A DNA stretch of 64,000 nucleotides, from NCBI GenBank assembly GCA_965214085.1, contig OZ243937.1:2666001-2730000 (forward strand), written 5' to 3'. This DNA comes from UBA6055 sp965214085. Its GTDB lineage: Bacteria; Chloroflexota; Anaerolineae; Aggregatilineales; Phototrophicaceae. The position numbers and the translations under genes were made by a program. Each line of letters starts with the position of its first letter. Positions within the stretch are counted from its first letter, which is position 1. Positions 34,155 to 43,105 of the stretch are shown here, one piece after another. Below the pieces are notes generated by a model that saw nothing but the letters and a program-made list of their open reading frames with translations, was not told the DNA's origin and did not search any database.

Positions 34155-34186
34155 CAAAAAAGGGCGACCCGTCTGAGGCCGCCCTT
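34155..34186 (-). terminator. Intrinsic terminator of amt
   Basis: Read leftwards, AAGGGCGGCC / GGTCGCCCTT (one G-U pair) forms the stem, followed by a run of six T. It lies about 32 bases past the amt stop. Confidence 0.8.
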
Positions 34187-34217
34187 GGATTGTCCTGCCC
34201 GAAGTTGTCAAACTGTT

Positions 34218-35654
34218 CTAGTCGTCACCTTCCTCGCGCAGTGGCAAGATATTGGGCCAGACCGATGCGTGATGCTCGTATGCGTCAATGCCGATGCGGT
34301 CCGCTTCCGGGTCGACATGCAGCACTTCCATGCTGTTCAGAACGCGGAACATAATGAAGCTGGTGATCGTCACCCAGATAGCGATGACGACGACGCCAAC
34401 GACTTGCGCGCCCAGCGTATCCAGCGTGCCGCCATCCAACAGGCTGGGAGCGCCCAGCGCTTGCGAGCCCACGATGCCGATCATCAGCGTGCCGAAGGCG
34501 CCGCAAGCCCCGTGCACGGAAAAGGCGCCGACCGCGTCGTCAATTTTTATGCTCTCCACAAAGCGCATCGAATAGACCAGAACCACGCCGGAGAGCAAGC
34601 CTATCACGATGGCGGCGATGGGCGTAACGGAAGCGCAGCCAGCAGTGATGCCGACCAAGCCCGCCAGCGAGCCATTCAGAATGAAGCTCATGTTCCAGCC
34701 GCCAGTCAGCCAGTGCTTGAGGAACATAGCGCCCAGCGCTCCAGCCGCGGCCGCCAGCGTGGTATTGACCGCAACCAGGCCCATGGCGTTGACATCGCCC
34801 GCGCCCAAGGTAGAGCCGACATTAAAACCATACCAGCCGAACCAAAGGATAAACGTGCCCAGCGCGGCGATACCCAGGTTAGACGCTTCTGGCGGGCGGC
34901 CCCATTCGCGGCCCGCGCGGGGGCCCAAGACGTAGGCGCCCGTCAAAGCCACGACGCCGCCGGTCATGTGTACAATCGTTGAACCGGCGAAGTCGATGAA
35001 ACCTTGCGCGGCTATCCATCCGCCGCCCCAGGTCCAGAAAACCACGACCGGATAAATGACTGCGCCCAGGATGGCGCTGTATATCAACTTGCCAACGAAG
35101 TTGGTGCGCTCCGCCATACCACCGGTGGCGATGGTCGCGGCGGCTCCGGCAAATGCAAACTGGAAGAAGAAGCCAACCAGGATCGCGCCATCGCCCGCGC
35201 CGGAGCCATCCACGCCGCCAAGCATGAGCGGCATGTTGAGGGGCGTTAAGCTGCCGCCTTCCATACCGGCGTCATAGGTGCCGTAGGCGATGCCATAGCC
35301 GACGATGAAGAAGACAATGCCGGTGACACAGGCATCCATGAAGTTTTCGGCGAGTGAGTTGACCACCCCCGTCTCGCGGATCATACCGCCTTCCAGCATG
35401 GCGAAACCGGCCTGCATAAAGAAGACCAGGAAGCCAGCTAGCAGAATCCAGGTTTGGTCCAGGTTGAACTGTACATCGGCAGCGCTGATCTCGTCAGTCA
35501 TCATCACTTCAGCCGCCGCGTCTTCTGCCGGTGGGTCGTCTTGTGCAATTGTGCCAAAGCCGAAGCTGTAGAGGATCACAAGCCCCAGTAATATGGAAAT
35601 AAGCCGATACACAAAGGTACGCTTATTGCCGTTTCCCAATTTGCGTTTGTTCAT
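34218..35654 (-). CDS. amt: Ammonium transporter, Amt family
   Basis: The 478-aa protein has about eleven hydrophobic segments after a signal-like N-terminus (YRLISILLGLVILYSFGFG). Family motifs include FFMQAGFAMLEGGM, the ASTIVHMTGG-type segment (FAGSTIVHMTGGVVAL) with a pore histidine, and IKIDDAVGAFSVHGACGAFG with the second pore histidine. It would carry ammonium into the cell. No glnK/glnB gene is adjacent. Confidence 0.95.
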   Translation of the reverse strand: MNKRKLGNGNKRTFVYRLISILLGLVILYSFGFGTIAQDDPPAEDAAAEVMMTDEISAADVQFNLDQTWILLAGFLVFFMQAGFAMLEGGMIRETGVVNSLAENFMDACVTGIVFFIVGYGIAYGTYDAGMEGGSLTPLNMPLMLGGVDGSGAGDGAILVGFFFQFAFAGAAATIATGGMAERTNFVGKLIYSAILGAVIYPVVVFWTWGGGWIAAQGFIDFAGSTIVHMTGGVVALTGAYVLGPRAGREWGRPPEASNLGIAALGTFILWFGWYGFNVGSTLGAGDVNAMGLVAVNTTLAAAAGALGAMFLKHWLTGGWNMSFILNGSLAGLVGITAGCASVTPIAAIVIGLLSGVVLVYSMRFVESIKIDDAVGAFSVHGACGAFGTLMIGIVGSQALGAPSLLDGGTLDTLGAQVVGVVVIAIWVTITSFIMFRVLNSMEVLHVDPEADRIGIDAYEHHASVWPNILPLREEGDD

Positions 35655-35811
35655 TTTGTACCCCCACCTGGACTTGTAAAGCCTATCTCAGCACTGATCT
35701 AATCATATCTTAATCAGTGGCGGGGTCAAAATCGCAATAATATCCCAATTCCATGCACTTGATTTGGTAGTTTTTCACAAAATTGGCGCAAACGCGACCT
35801 GTCCCACAGCG

Positions 35812-36090
35812 GGAAGGGTATCGAAATCAGTTGGAATAATATTCACCACAAAGACACAAAGGCACAAAGCACACAAAGAATATGGCATATCTCATTGTAG
35901 GGGCGAGCCTTGGCTCGCCCATGATTCTGGCAGAAAATCAGCTTTTCATTGCGTCCTATATTGGCATTATTCGGATATATCTCGGAGTTCTTGGCGCCTT
36001 AGTGTTGAAATAATTTGATGCGATTGCCCGAGGATTTCTCGGTGTCTTTGATGGAATAGTATCTGTATCAACCGAAAAGGATACATTTCC
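35812..36090. mobile_element. Family B element, second copy
   Basis: It is closely similar to 27442-27799, sharing the left end GGGTATCGAAATCAGTTG, the CACCACAAAGACACAAAGG tract, a GGGCGAGCCTTGGCTCGCCC hairpin, and the right end CAACCGAAAAGGATACATTT. It lacks about 75 internal bases present in the other copy. The flanking 8-mers match poorly. The gap 35655-36167 holds no gene. Confidence 0.6.
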
Positions 36091-36167
36091 GCACGGTGAA
36101 ACCAGGCTCTTGGCCAGTGCGTCCGAAATGGACAGTTGGAGGAATTTGGCGTCGCGCCAGCGCCGAT

Positions 36168-37814
36168 TCAGCCCAGCGCTTCGTGCTTGATGGCCTTCAA
36201 GCGCTTCATCACATCGTTAGCGCCGCGCCCGAAGTAGTCGTAGAGGGTCTTGTACTCCTGGAAGAGTTTGTCGTAGACCGCCTGGTTGCCCGGAATCGGC
36301 TTGACGACGCCTTCTTTCAGCTTGCCCATCTTCTCGGCGGCAGCCTGAATATCGCTATAGATCTCGGCCGCCACCGCCGCGTGCATGGCCGCGCCCAGCG
36401 CCGGCGCCTGTGCCGAGCCCGCTAACTTGAAGGGGCGCCCGGTGACATCGGCGAAGATTTGACAAAGCAGCGCATTCTTCTCGGGCAGCCCGCCCGCCGC
36501 GACCAGCTCGTTCACGGCGACACCTTGCGCGTCAAAAGCGTCGATGATCTCACGCGTGCCATAAGCGGTAGACTCGATGAGCGCGCGGTAGATATCGGGG
36601 GCGCGCGTGGCCAAATTCATGCCCAGCATCATGCCAGTCAAGTCGACATCCACCAATGTGCTGCGGTTGCCGTTCCACCAGTCCAGCGCGATCAAACCAT
36701 GTTGACCAACCTGCTGCTTGGCCGCCTCTCGCTCGAGGTATTCGTGCAGGCCGAGGCCGGCGCTTGCCGCCGCTTTATGATAGTCGGGCGGCACGCCGTG
36801 ATCGACGAACCAGGCGAATATGTCGCCGACCGCGCTCTGCCCGGCTTCGTAGCCGTAGAGCCCGGGGATGACGCCGCCCATGACCACGCCGCACATGCCA
36901 TCCACCTCGCCCAACTGCGTCGAGGACAAGATGTGACAGCAGGAGGTGCCCATGACCATGACCATGACGCCCGGGTCGGTGGCTTTGACCGCCGGCGCAG
37001 TGACGTGCGCGTCGACGTTGGCGACGGCGACGGCGATGCCCGCGGGTAAGCCCATCAGCTCGGCCATCCCCGGCCTGAGCTCGCCCGCTTTCGCCCCCAG
37101 CTCGGCAAACTCTCGCCCTACTTTCTCGTCGACGACATGCTCAAAGGCTGGGTCCAGAGCGCGAAAATAATCGCGGCTGGGGAAGTCTCCATCTTGCACC
37201 ATCGCCTTGTAGCCGGCGGTGCAGGTATTGCGCGTCTCAACACCGGTCAGCTGCCAGATCACCCAATCTGCCGCCTCGACAAAGCGGTCGATTTGGGCGT
37301 AGATATCGGGGCGTTCCTGCAAGATTTGCAGCAATTTGCTGAAGAACCACTCGGAGGAAATCTTGCCGCCGTAACGCGGAAGCCAACGCTCGCCCAATTG
37401 CCGCGCCGTCTCGTTGATCTGGTCGGCTTGGCGCTGCGCCGCGTGGTGTTTCCACAGCTTGATATAGGCGTGCGGCTCGTCACGCATTTCATCAAGGAAG
37501 CAGAGCGGGGTTCCGTCCGTTGTAGTCGGCATGGGCGAGCTGGCTGTGAAGTCGATGCCGATACCGGCGACATCGGCGGCGTCCACACCGCTCTGGCGCA
37601 GCACGGCGGGAACCGTATGCGCGAATACGTCGATGTAATCCTGCGGATGCTGCAGCGCCCAATCCGGGGGCAGCTTCAAGCCCGAGGGCAGCTGACTGTC
37701 CATCACGCCGTGCGGATAATCAAAGACGGCCTCGGCCACTTCGGCGCCATCGCGCGTGTCGACCAGTACCGCCCGCCCGGACAGCGTCCCGAAATCCAAC
37801 CCAATCGTATACAT
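36168..37814 (-). CDS. araB: Ribulokinase
   Basis: The 548-aa FGGY-family kinase matches AraB: YTIGLDFGTLSGRAVLVD at the start, GIGIDFTASSPMP, the substrate-binding segment EPHAYIKLWKHHAAQ, and the C-terminal AYGTREIIDAFDAQGV and ALGAAMHAAVAAE. It phosphorylates L-ribulose in arabinose catabolism. araA, araD and a regulator are not adjacent. ATG 37814 has GAGGG upstream; an in-frame TTG lies two codons earlier. Confidence 0.92.
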   Translation of the reverse strand: MYTIGLDFGTLSGRAVLVDTRDGAEVAEAVFDYPHGVMDSQLPSGLKLPPDWALQHPQDYIDVFAHTVPAVLRQSGVDAADVAGIGIDFTASSPMPTTTDGTPLCFLDEMRDEPHAYIKLWKHHAAQRQADQINETARQLGERWLPRYGGKISSEWFFSKLLQILQERPDIYAQIDRFVEAADWVIWQLTGVETRNTCTAGYKAMVQDGDFPSRDYFRALDPAFEHVVDEKVGREFAELGAKAGELRPGMAELMGLPAGIAVAVANVDAHVTAPAVKATDPGVMVMVMGTSCCHILSSTQLGEVDGMCGVVMGGVIPGLYGYEAGQSAVGDIFAWFVDHGVPPDYHKAAASAGLGLHEYLEREAAKQQVGQHGLIALDWWNGNRSTLVDVDLTGMMLGMNLATRAPDIYRALIESTAYGTREIIDAFDAQGVAVNELVAAGGLPEKNALLCQIFADVTGRPFKLAGSAQAPALGAAMHAAVAAEIYSDIQAAAEKMGKLKEGVVKPIPGNQAVYDKLFQEYKTLYDYFGRGANDVMKRLKAIKHEALG

Positions 37815-37893
37815 TGCCAACCCTCGCTATTTTGAAGAGGCATCTCCTTAGGCGCGTATTGTCCCGCAAGAGCGCGCGTATGGCAAATCGCGC

Positions 37894-38157
37894 CAGGGCA
37901 ATCGCAAAAAAAAAATTAACCACAGAGAACACAGAGGGCACAGAGATTTAGGTGTTAGACGACTATTCAAAGCAGTCGATGGACTGGAATACGGCAAGAA
38001 GCATCAAAAAGACTTCAAATTTCTCTCAAAATCACTCCTGACTTTTGACGTAAGTTTTCACTATTGCTTTTCTCTGCGCTCTCTGTGAACTCTGTGTTTG
38101 ATTTTCCGTTCGAATTTGCGCCATTTCAGTCACTACCATATTGATGCGATTGCCCTG
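37894..38157. mobile_element. Family A element with perfect 10-bp target duplication
   Basis: This 264-bp copy has ends CAGGGCAATCGC and TTGATGCGATTGCCCTG, flanked by identical 10-mers CAAATCGCGC at 37884-37893 and 38158-38167. Its interior is nearly identical, in reverse orientation, to the copy at 58503-58767 (for example AAGCAGTCGATGGACTGGA against TCCAGTCCATCGACTGCTT). There is no open frame of note. Confidence 0.88.
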
Positions 38158-38241
38158 CAAATCGCGCCATACTAGGGGCATAGCCACAGGCGTCCATATC
38201 GGCTACGATGGGTATAGAAGCGCAGCATAAGGGAGGCGCAA

Positions 38242-39678
38242 GTGAACCCCGCGGCGAGCATTGACAGCAGACCAGCCCCAACCAGCGCATTCCCGCCAGG
38301 ACCCACCGAGATGGGCGAAGGCATCTGGCAGAATTATTTATTTTACCGCCGCTTCTTCAAGGATCCGCTCAGCTATGTCAGCCGCTGGATGGAAACTTAT
38401 GGCGATGTCTGGCACTTCAAGACCGGTGCTAATCACAATTATGCGGTCGCCAATCCCGATGTCATCTATGAACTCTTCGTACGCCAATCGAAACACTTTA
38501 TCAAGGGACCCGCCTATACCAGCAAGAAGGGCGGCTTGGCGCGATTCATGGGCGAAGGGCTAGTGACGAGCAACGGCGACTTTTGGAAGCGGCAGCGCCG
38601 TCTGGTGGCTCCGGCTTTTCATGCCGTCCGCGTTCATGCCTATGCCGATACTATGGTCGACTATACCTTGAAGCAGATGCAAGGCTGGCGCGATGGCGTG
38701 GTCATCGATGTAGACGAAGCGATGACGCAACTCACGCTGACGATCGTCGCGAGGACGCTCTTCGACGCCGACGCCTCAAGCACAGTCAACCAGGTCAAGA
38801 AAGCCGTCGCCGTTGTACAAAAAGCCAATAACACAGCCAGCATCCTGCCCTATTGGATTCCGACCCCGCTGCGGCTGCGCTCTTGGCTGGCCAATAATGC
38901 GCTGAACAAAATCGTCTACGGCTTCATCAACGACCGGCGGGTAACCGGCGACGACCGCGGCGACCTTCTATCGATGCTGCTGCTGGCGGAAGACGCCGAT
39001 GGCGAGCGCATGACCGACCTGCAAGCCCGCGACGAAGCGGTGACGCTTTTCCTGGCCGGGCACGAAACCACCGCCAATACGCTGAACTGGACCTGGTGGC
39101 TCTTGGCGCAGCACCCCGAGGTCGAAGCCAAGCTGCATGCCGAACTGGATTCGACGCTGGGCGGGCGCCCGCCCAAGCTGGAGGACCTGCGCCGCCTGCC
39201 CTATACCGACATCGTCATCAAGGAGGCGCTGCGGCTCATGCCGGCCGTTTGGTCCGTCAGCCGCACCGCCGCGGAAGACAGGGAAGTTTGCGGCTATCCC
39301 ATGCCCAAGGGCACGACGGCGCAAGTCATGATCTATCTGCTGCATCGACATCCCGAGCACTGGAAGCAAGCGACAGAATTCCTGCCCGAGCGCTGGCTGG
39401 AGCCCGAGATTGAGAATATGCACAAGTACGCCTACCTGCCCTTCGCCGGCGGCCCGCGGGTATGCATCGGCAACAGCTTCGCCATCATGGAAGCCAATCT
39501 GCTGTTGGCGACGATCGCGCAGCGCTACAAATTACGCCTAGTCGACGGCGTCGAAATCAAGCCCGCCGCCTTAATCACCCTGTTCCCGCGCGATGGCTTG
39601 CCTATGCGTTTGGAAGCGCGTACCCAAAATAGCGGCCAAGATGGCAAGGCCGAGCGCGCCGTGCTGTCTGCCCCGTAA
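38242..39678 (+). CDS. Cytochrome P450
   Basis: The 478-aa protein is a full P450: I-helix LFLAGHETTANTLNW (about residue 272), the K-helix ExxR motif as EALR (about 327), a FLPERWLEPE segment, and the haem-binding loop FAGGPRVCIGNSF with the cysteine ligand near 408. There is no membrane anchor, so it is soluble. Substrate and redox partner are unknown, as no ferredoxin or reductase lies nearby. GTG 38242 follows GGGAGG. Confidence 0.93.
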   Translation: MNPAASIDSRPAPTSAFPPGPTEMGEGIWQNYLFYRRFFKDPLSYVSRWMETYGDVWHFKTGANHNYAVANPDVIYELFVRQSKHFIKGPAYTSKKGGLARFMGEGLVTSNGDFWKRQRRLVAPAFHAVRVHAYADTMVDYTLKQMQGWRDGVVIDVDEAMTQLTLTIVARTLFDADASSTVNQVKKAVAVVQKANNTASILPYWIPTPLRLRSWLANNALNKIVYGFINDRRVTGDDRGDLLSMLLLAEDADGERMTDLQARDEAVTLFLAGHETTANTLNWTWWLLAQHPEVEAKLHAELDSTLGGRPPKLEDLRRLPYTDIVIKEALRLMPAVWSVSRTAAEDREVCGYPMPKGTTAQVMIYLLHRHPEHWKQATEFLPERWLEPEIENMHKYAYLPFAGGPRVCIGNSFAIMEANLLLATIAQRYKLRLVDGVEIKPAALITLFPRDGLPMRLEARTQNSGQDGKAERAVLSAP

Positions 39679-39739
39679 TGAGCTGTTATAGCCCCTCCCT
39701 AATTTTGCTGAGGACAGGACAGTTTTGAAAATCGCGGGA

Positions 39740-39903
39740 GTCGTCACAACGGGTCAGCCAATGGCAGACCCCTACAGGCATCCTTTTGTGGTAAAAATGT
39801 AGGGGGTCGCCCGTGAAATACGACCTTTAATTTGCGGACGATTGACCCGCAGTGTCTACGCGCGGCACAGGGTCGCGTAGACACTGACCGTCAATCGCCC
39901 CTA
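39740..39903. repeat. Hairpin-rich gap before the M42 peptidase
   Basis: The gap 39679-40080 holds no gene. CAGTGTCTACGCG (39850-39862) and CGCGTAGACACTG (39874-39886) form a perfect 13-bp stem. A related half-sequence occurs near 16090. GGGTCAGCCAATGGCAGACCC near 39750 is another module. A family A-like right end (GAAGCAATTGCCC) lies near 39980. Confidence 0.6.
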
Positions 39904-40080
39904 CATTTTCCAGATCAATGTGACAATCGCCAATAAGACATTATTCTCTGTGCCCTCTGTGTCTTTGTGGCGAAAAAAATGAAGCAATTGCCCCGCCCGT
40001 TCACGGAGTGGGCTTTCGGCGGAATCGACAATAACAAGTTACAATACTAGGCACTTCACCTTAATCTGAGGAGTTCGGCT

Positions 40081-41058
40081 GTGATCGACTTGACCAGAAA
40101 ATTGGTAGAAACTTGGGGGCCATCCGGCTACGAGCATCGCATCCGCGCAATCATCCGCGACGAAGTGGCGGATTTGGCCGACGACATCAGCGTGGACGGC
40201 TTGGGCAATCTCATCTGCCGCGTGGGCAGCGGGGGACCCAAAGTGCTGATGGCCGCCCACATGGACGAGATCGGCTTGATGGCCAATTACCAGGAACCCG
40301 AGAGCGGCTACCTGCGCTTCACCAACCTCGGCGGCTTGATGACCAACACCCTCAACGGCAATCGCGTGCTATTCGAAGATGGCACGGTCGGCGTCATCGC
40401 CGTGCAGAATGGCGGCGGCAAAGCGCTGGGCGACTTCTTCATAGATGTCCAGGAAGGCAGCGGCGGCAATGCCACGCCGGTGGGGCAGCCGGCCGGCTTC
40501 ATGCGCGAGATGCAAGCGCGGGGGGGGCGCATCATCGCCAAGTCGCTGGATGATCGCATCGGCTGCGTGGTCGCCATCGAGACCATGCGCCGGCTGGGGC
40601 GGCAGACGCCCAACGAGCTCTATTTCGCCTTCACCGTGCAGGAAGAAGTCGGCTTGCGCGGCGCCAAAACCGCGGCCCAGGGCGTGAAGCCGGATATCGG
40701 CATCGCCATTGATGTCACCGGCAGCGGCGACCAGATTCGCGGACGCAAGATGCTGGTCAAACTGGGCGGCGGCGCGGCCATCAAAGTCCACGATCCCGGC
40801 TTGATTGTGCCGCTGGCCATCAAGAACTGGATGATCGAGCGCTGCCAAGCCGATGGCATTCCTTATCAGCTGGAGTTGCTGGCGGGCGGCACTACTGACG
40901 CCTCGGCGATCCAGATGGCGGATGCCGGCGTGCCCAGCGGCTGCATCTCCATACCCACGCGCTACCTGCATACCACCAGCGAAACGGTCGATATCGGCGA
41001 TGTCCAGGCTTGTATCGACTTGCTCACCGGCTTGCTCGCCAACGACATCAACATCTGA
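40081..41058 (+). CDS. M42-family metallo-aminopeptidase
   Basis: The 325-aa protein has the M42 dinuclear zinc site: VLMAAHMDEIG (His-x-Asp), KSLDDRIGC (bridging Asp), VQEEVGLRGA (catalytic and ligand Glu), AIDVTGSGDQ, and the C-terminal RYLHTTSETV (His). Family members are tetrahedral aminopeptidases; some are annotated as endoglucanases. GTG 40081 follows TGAGGAG. The quinone oxidoreductase follows after 11 bases. Confidence 0.92.
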   Translation: MIDLTRKLVETWGPSGYEHRIRAIIRDEVADLADDISVDGLGNLICRVGSGGPKVLMAAHMDEIGLMANYQEPESGYLRFTNLGGLMTNTLNGNRVLFEDGTVGVIAVQNGGGKALGDFFIDVQEGSGGNATPVGQPAGFMREMQARGGRIIAKSLDDRIGCVVAIETMRRLGRQTPNELYFAFTVQEEVGLRGAKTAAQGVKPDIGIAIDVTGSGDQIRGRKMLVKLGGGAAIKVHDPGLIVPLAIKNWMIERCQADGIPYQLELLAGGTTDASAIQMADAGVPSGCISIPTRYLHTTSETVDIGDVQACIDLLTGLLANDINI

Positions 41059-41069
41059 GAGGCGCGCCG

Positions 41070-42044
41070 ATGAAAGCGGTATTGTGCCAGGCCTTCGGCT
41101 CGCCGGAAGACTTGAGAGTCGAGGAAATCGCCAGCCCGCCTGTACCCGCCGGCGCGGTCAAGATCCGCGCGCGCGCTTGCGGCGTCAACTTTCCCGATGT
41201 CTTGCTTATCCAGGGGCTGTACCAATTGCAGCCGCCCTTCCCTTTCAGCCCGGGCCTGGAAGTCGCCGGCGATGTCATTTCAGTCGGCGACGGCATGCAG
41301 CAGCCGCGAATTGGCGACCGCGTCATCGCCACCATGATGTACGGCGGCTTCGCCGAGGAAGTCGTCGTTCCGGCCGAAATGACGCTGCCAATGTCCGCCA
41401 AAATGAGCTATCAGCATGGCGCGGGATTTCCGCTGGTCTACGGCACGGCTCATGTCGGCTTGGCCCGCCGGGCGCAGCTGCAAGCCGGCGAGACCCTGCT
41501 GGTATTAGGCGCGGCCGGGGGCCTGGGGCTGGCGGCGGTTGAACTGGGCAAGCTGATGGGCGCGCGCGTCATCGCCGCGGCCAGCAGCACAGAAAAACTC
41601 GCTCTTGCGCTTGAGTACGGAGCCGATGACTTAATCAACTATTCAGAAGAAAACCTGAGCAACCGTGTTAAAGACTTGACCAGCGGCAAAGGCGCGGATG
41701 TCATCTTTGACCCGGTAGGCGGGGATAGCTTCGATCAGGCTGTGCGGCGCATCGCCTGGGAAGGGCGCTACCTGGTCATCGGCTTCGCCAGCGGGCGCAT
41801 CCCGGCTCTGCCCGCTAATATCGCCCTGCTGAAGAATGCTGCGCTGGTCGGGTTGTTTTGGGGCGCCTACATGCAGCATAATCCCGCCGTCATCCGCGAC
41901 TCCTTCAGACAGCTATTTGCTTGGTACGCCGCGGGCCAGCTCAAGCCGCATATCCACAAGACCTATCCGCTGGAAGCAGCGCCGGCCGCCCTGCGCGAAC
42001 TCATGGAGCGCCGCGCTATGGGCAAGGTCCTCTTAACTGCTTAA
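41070..42044 (+). CDS. NADPH:quinone oxidoreductase, zinc-independent MDR family
   Basis: The 324-aa protein belongs to the medium-chain dehydrogenase superfamily. The N-terminal GroES-like domain includes ARACGVNFPDVLLIQGLYQ, and the Rossmann motif reads GAAGGLGLAAVELGKLMGA. The structural-zinc cysteines are absent, as is usual for the quinone oxidoreductase branch. It likely reduces quinones or enones with NADPH. ATG 41070 follows GAGAGGCGCGCC. Confidence 0.9.
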   Translation: MKAVLCQAFGSPEDLRVEEIASPPVPAGAVKIRARACGVNFPDVLLIQGLYQLQPPFPFSPGLEVAGDVISVGDGMQQPRIGDRVIATMMYGGFAEEVVVPAEMTLPMSAKMSYQHGAGFPLVYGTAHVGLARRAQLQAGETLLVLGAAGGLGLAAVELGKLMGARVIAAASSTEKLALALEYGADDLINYSEENLSNRVKDLTSGKGADVIFDPVGGDSFDQAVRRIAWEGRYLVIGFASGRIPALPANIALLKNAALVGLFWGAYMQHNPAVIRDSFRQLFAWYAAGQLKPHIHKTYPLEAAPAALRELMERRAMGKVLLTA

Positions 42045-42155
42045 GCTGGATCCGTTAAAGACATCACGCCACCAAGCGCGAATGGCGACAGAGAAATATC
42101 TCTGTGCCTCAGTAAAGCCAATATAGAAATGCAAATTTCACCAGAGCAACAATCT

Positions 42156-42903
42156 GTAAGGGCGACTCCCGAAACCACAAATTACAGCGGCAGCGGGCGA
42201 CCAGATTGGTCGCCCCTACAAGGCTTATCCGATACTGTGACTCAGTTGCCGCTCGCTCGGTTTAGGCGAATACTCGACATCTTTGCCACCGAGTACACCG
42301 AGTTAGATTGAGGGCACAGAGTAAAGGCATCATGCTTAGTCCAAACACAGAATCGGCGAACGTGCGGACTATTCTTGACTCGACCCACCGCCATATTTCC
42401 CGGAATTCCTCTCTGTGCCCTCATATTTACTCAGTGCCCTCGGTGGCAAAAGTGTCGCGAATCCCTTAAAGCGCGGTGCCCGCCCTGACCAAACGTACCG
42501 TCATCGGAATTTGAGAAGCGGACAAGCCTTGTAGGGGCGACAGCCCGAAACCACAATTTACAGCGGCAGCGGGCGACCAGATTGGTCGCCCCTACAAGGC
42601 TTGTCCGGTACTGTGACTCAGTTGCCGCTCGCTCGGTTTAGGCGAATACTCGACATCTTTGCCACCGAGTACACCGAGTTTGATAGAGTACACAGAGGAA
42701 AGGCATCACTTTTAGACCACAGACAGAACCGGGGAACGTGTGGATCATCCTTTACTCGACCATCCGCCATATTTCCCGGAATCTCTCTGCGCACTCATAT
42801 TTCCTCTGTGCCCTCGGTGGCAAAAGTGTCGTGAATCCCAATAAGCGCGGCGCCCGCCCCAACAACCGTATCGTCATAGGTCTTTGAGTAACGGACAAGC
42901 CTT
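42156..42903. repeat. Tandem duplication of a ~375-bp non-coding unit
   Basis: Unit 1 (42156-42530) and unit 2 (42531-42903) share the same order: GTAGGGGCGA hairpin module, ACTGTGACTCAGTTGCCGC, CATCTTTGCCACCGAGTACA, CGCCATATTTCCCGGAAT, GGTGGCAAAAGTGTCG, and the end CGGACAAGCCTT. The copies are clearly diverged. They fill most of the 1.06-kb gap 42045-43105, which has no credible gene. Confidence 0.8.
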
Positions 42904-43031
42904 ACAAGTCTAGCTTTTTCGCATGACTAACTTGGTTTTACTTCTGTGCCTCTGTGGTGAATCTCTGCCGCCCGAACTCCAAGCCGCGAAAATCTGTTCT
43001 AAGCTGAATCGCCCGAATCCGACATCTATGC

Positions 43032-43037
43032 TATGCT
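43032..43037 (+). promoter_or_regulatory. Putative ftsK -10 box
   Basis: TATGCT lies about 70 bases before ATG 43106; no convincing -35 is seen. Confidence 0.35.
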
Positions 43038-43105
43038 GACGCTAGTGGCCTGTGGACAGTGCGTTTTGTGCCGCCCCCGGGCCGGAGGATGAGCGGGGTA
43101 AGCGC

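Noticed and set aside
34185..34982. Long open frame opposite amt
   Set aside because: It is antisense to a clear ammonium transporter and has the composition of a shadow frame.
42129..42834. Short open frames in the ftsK upstream region
   Set aside because: They start in repeat units and repeat with them in tandem; sequence is low quality as protein.
1668..43000. CRISPR array made of the repeated GGGGCGA sequences
   Set aside because: Copies are scattered singly in gaps, palindromic, and not regularly spaced with unique spacers; no cas genes are present.
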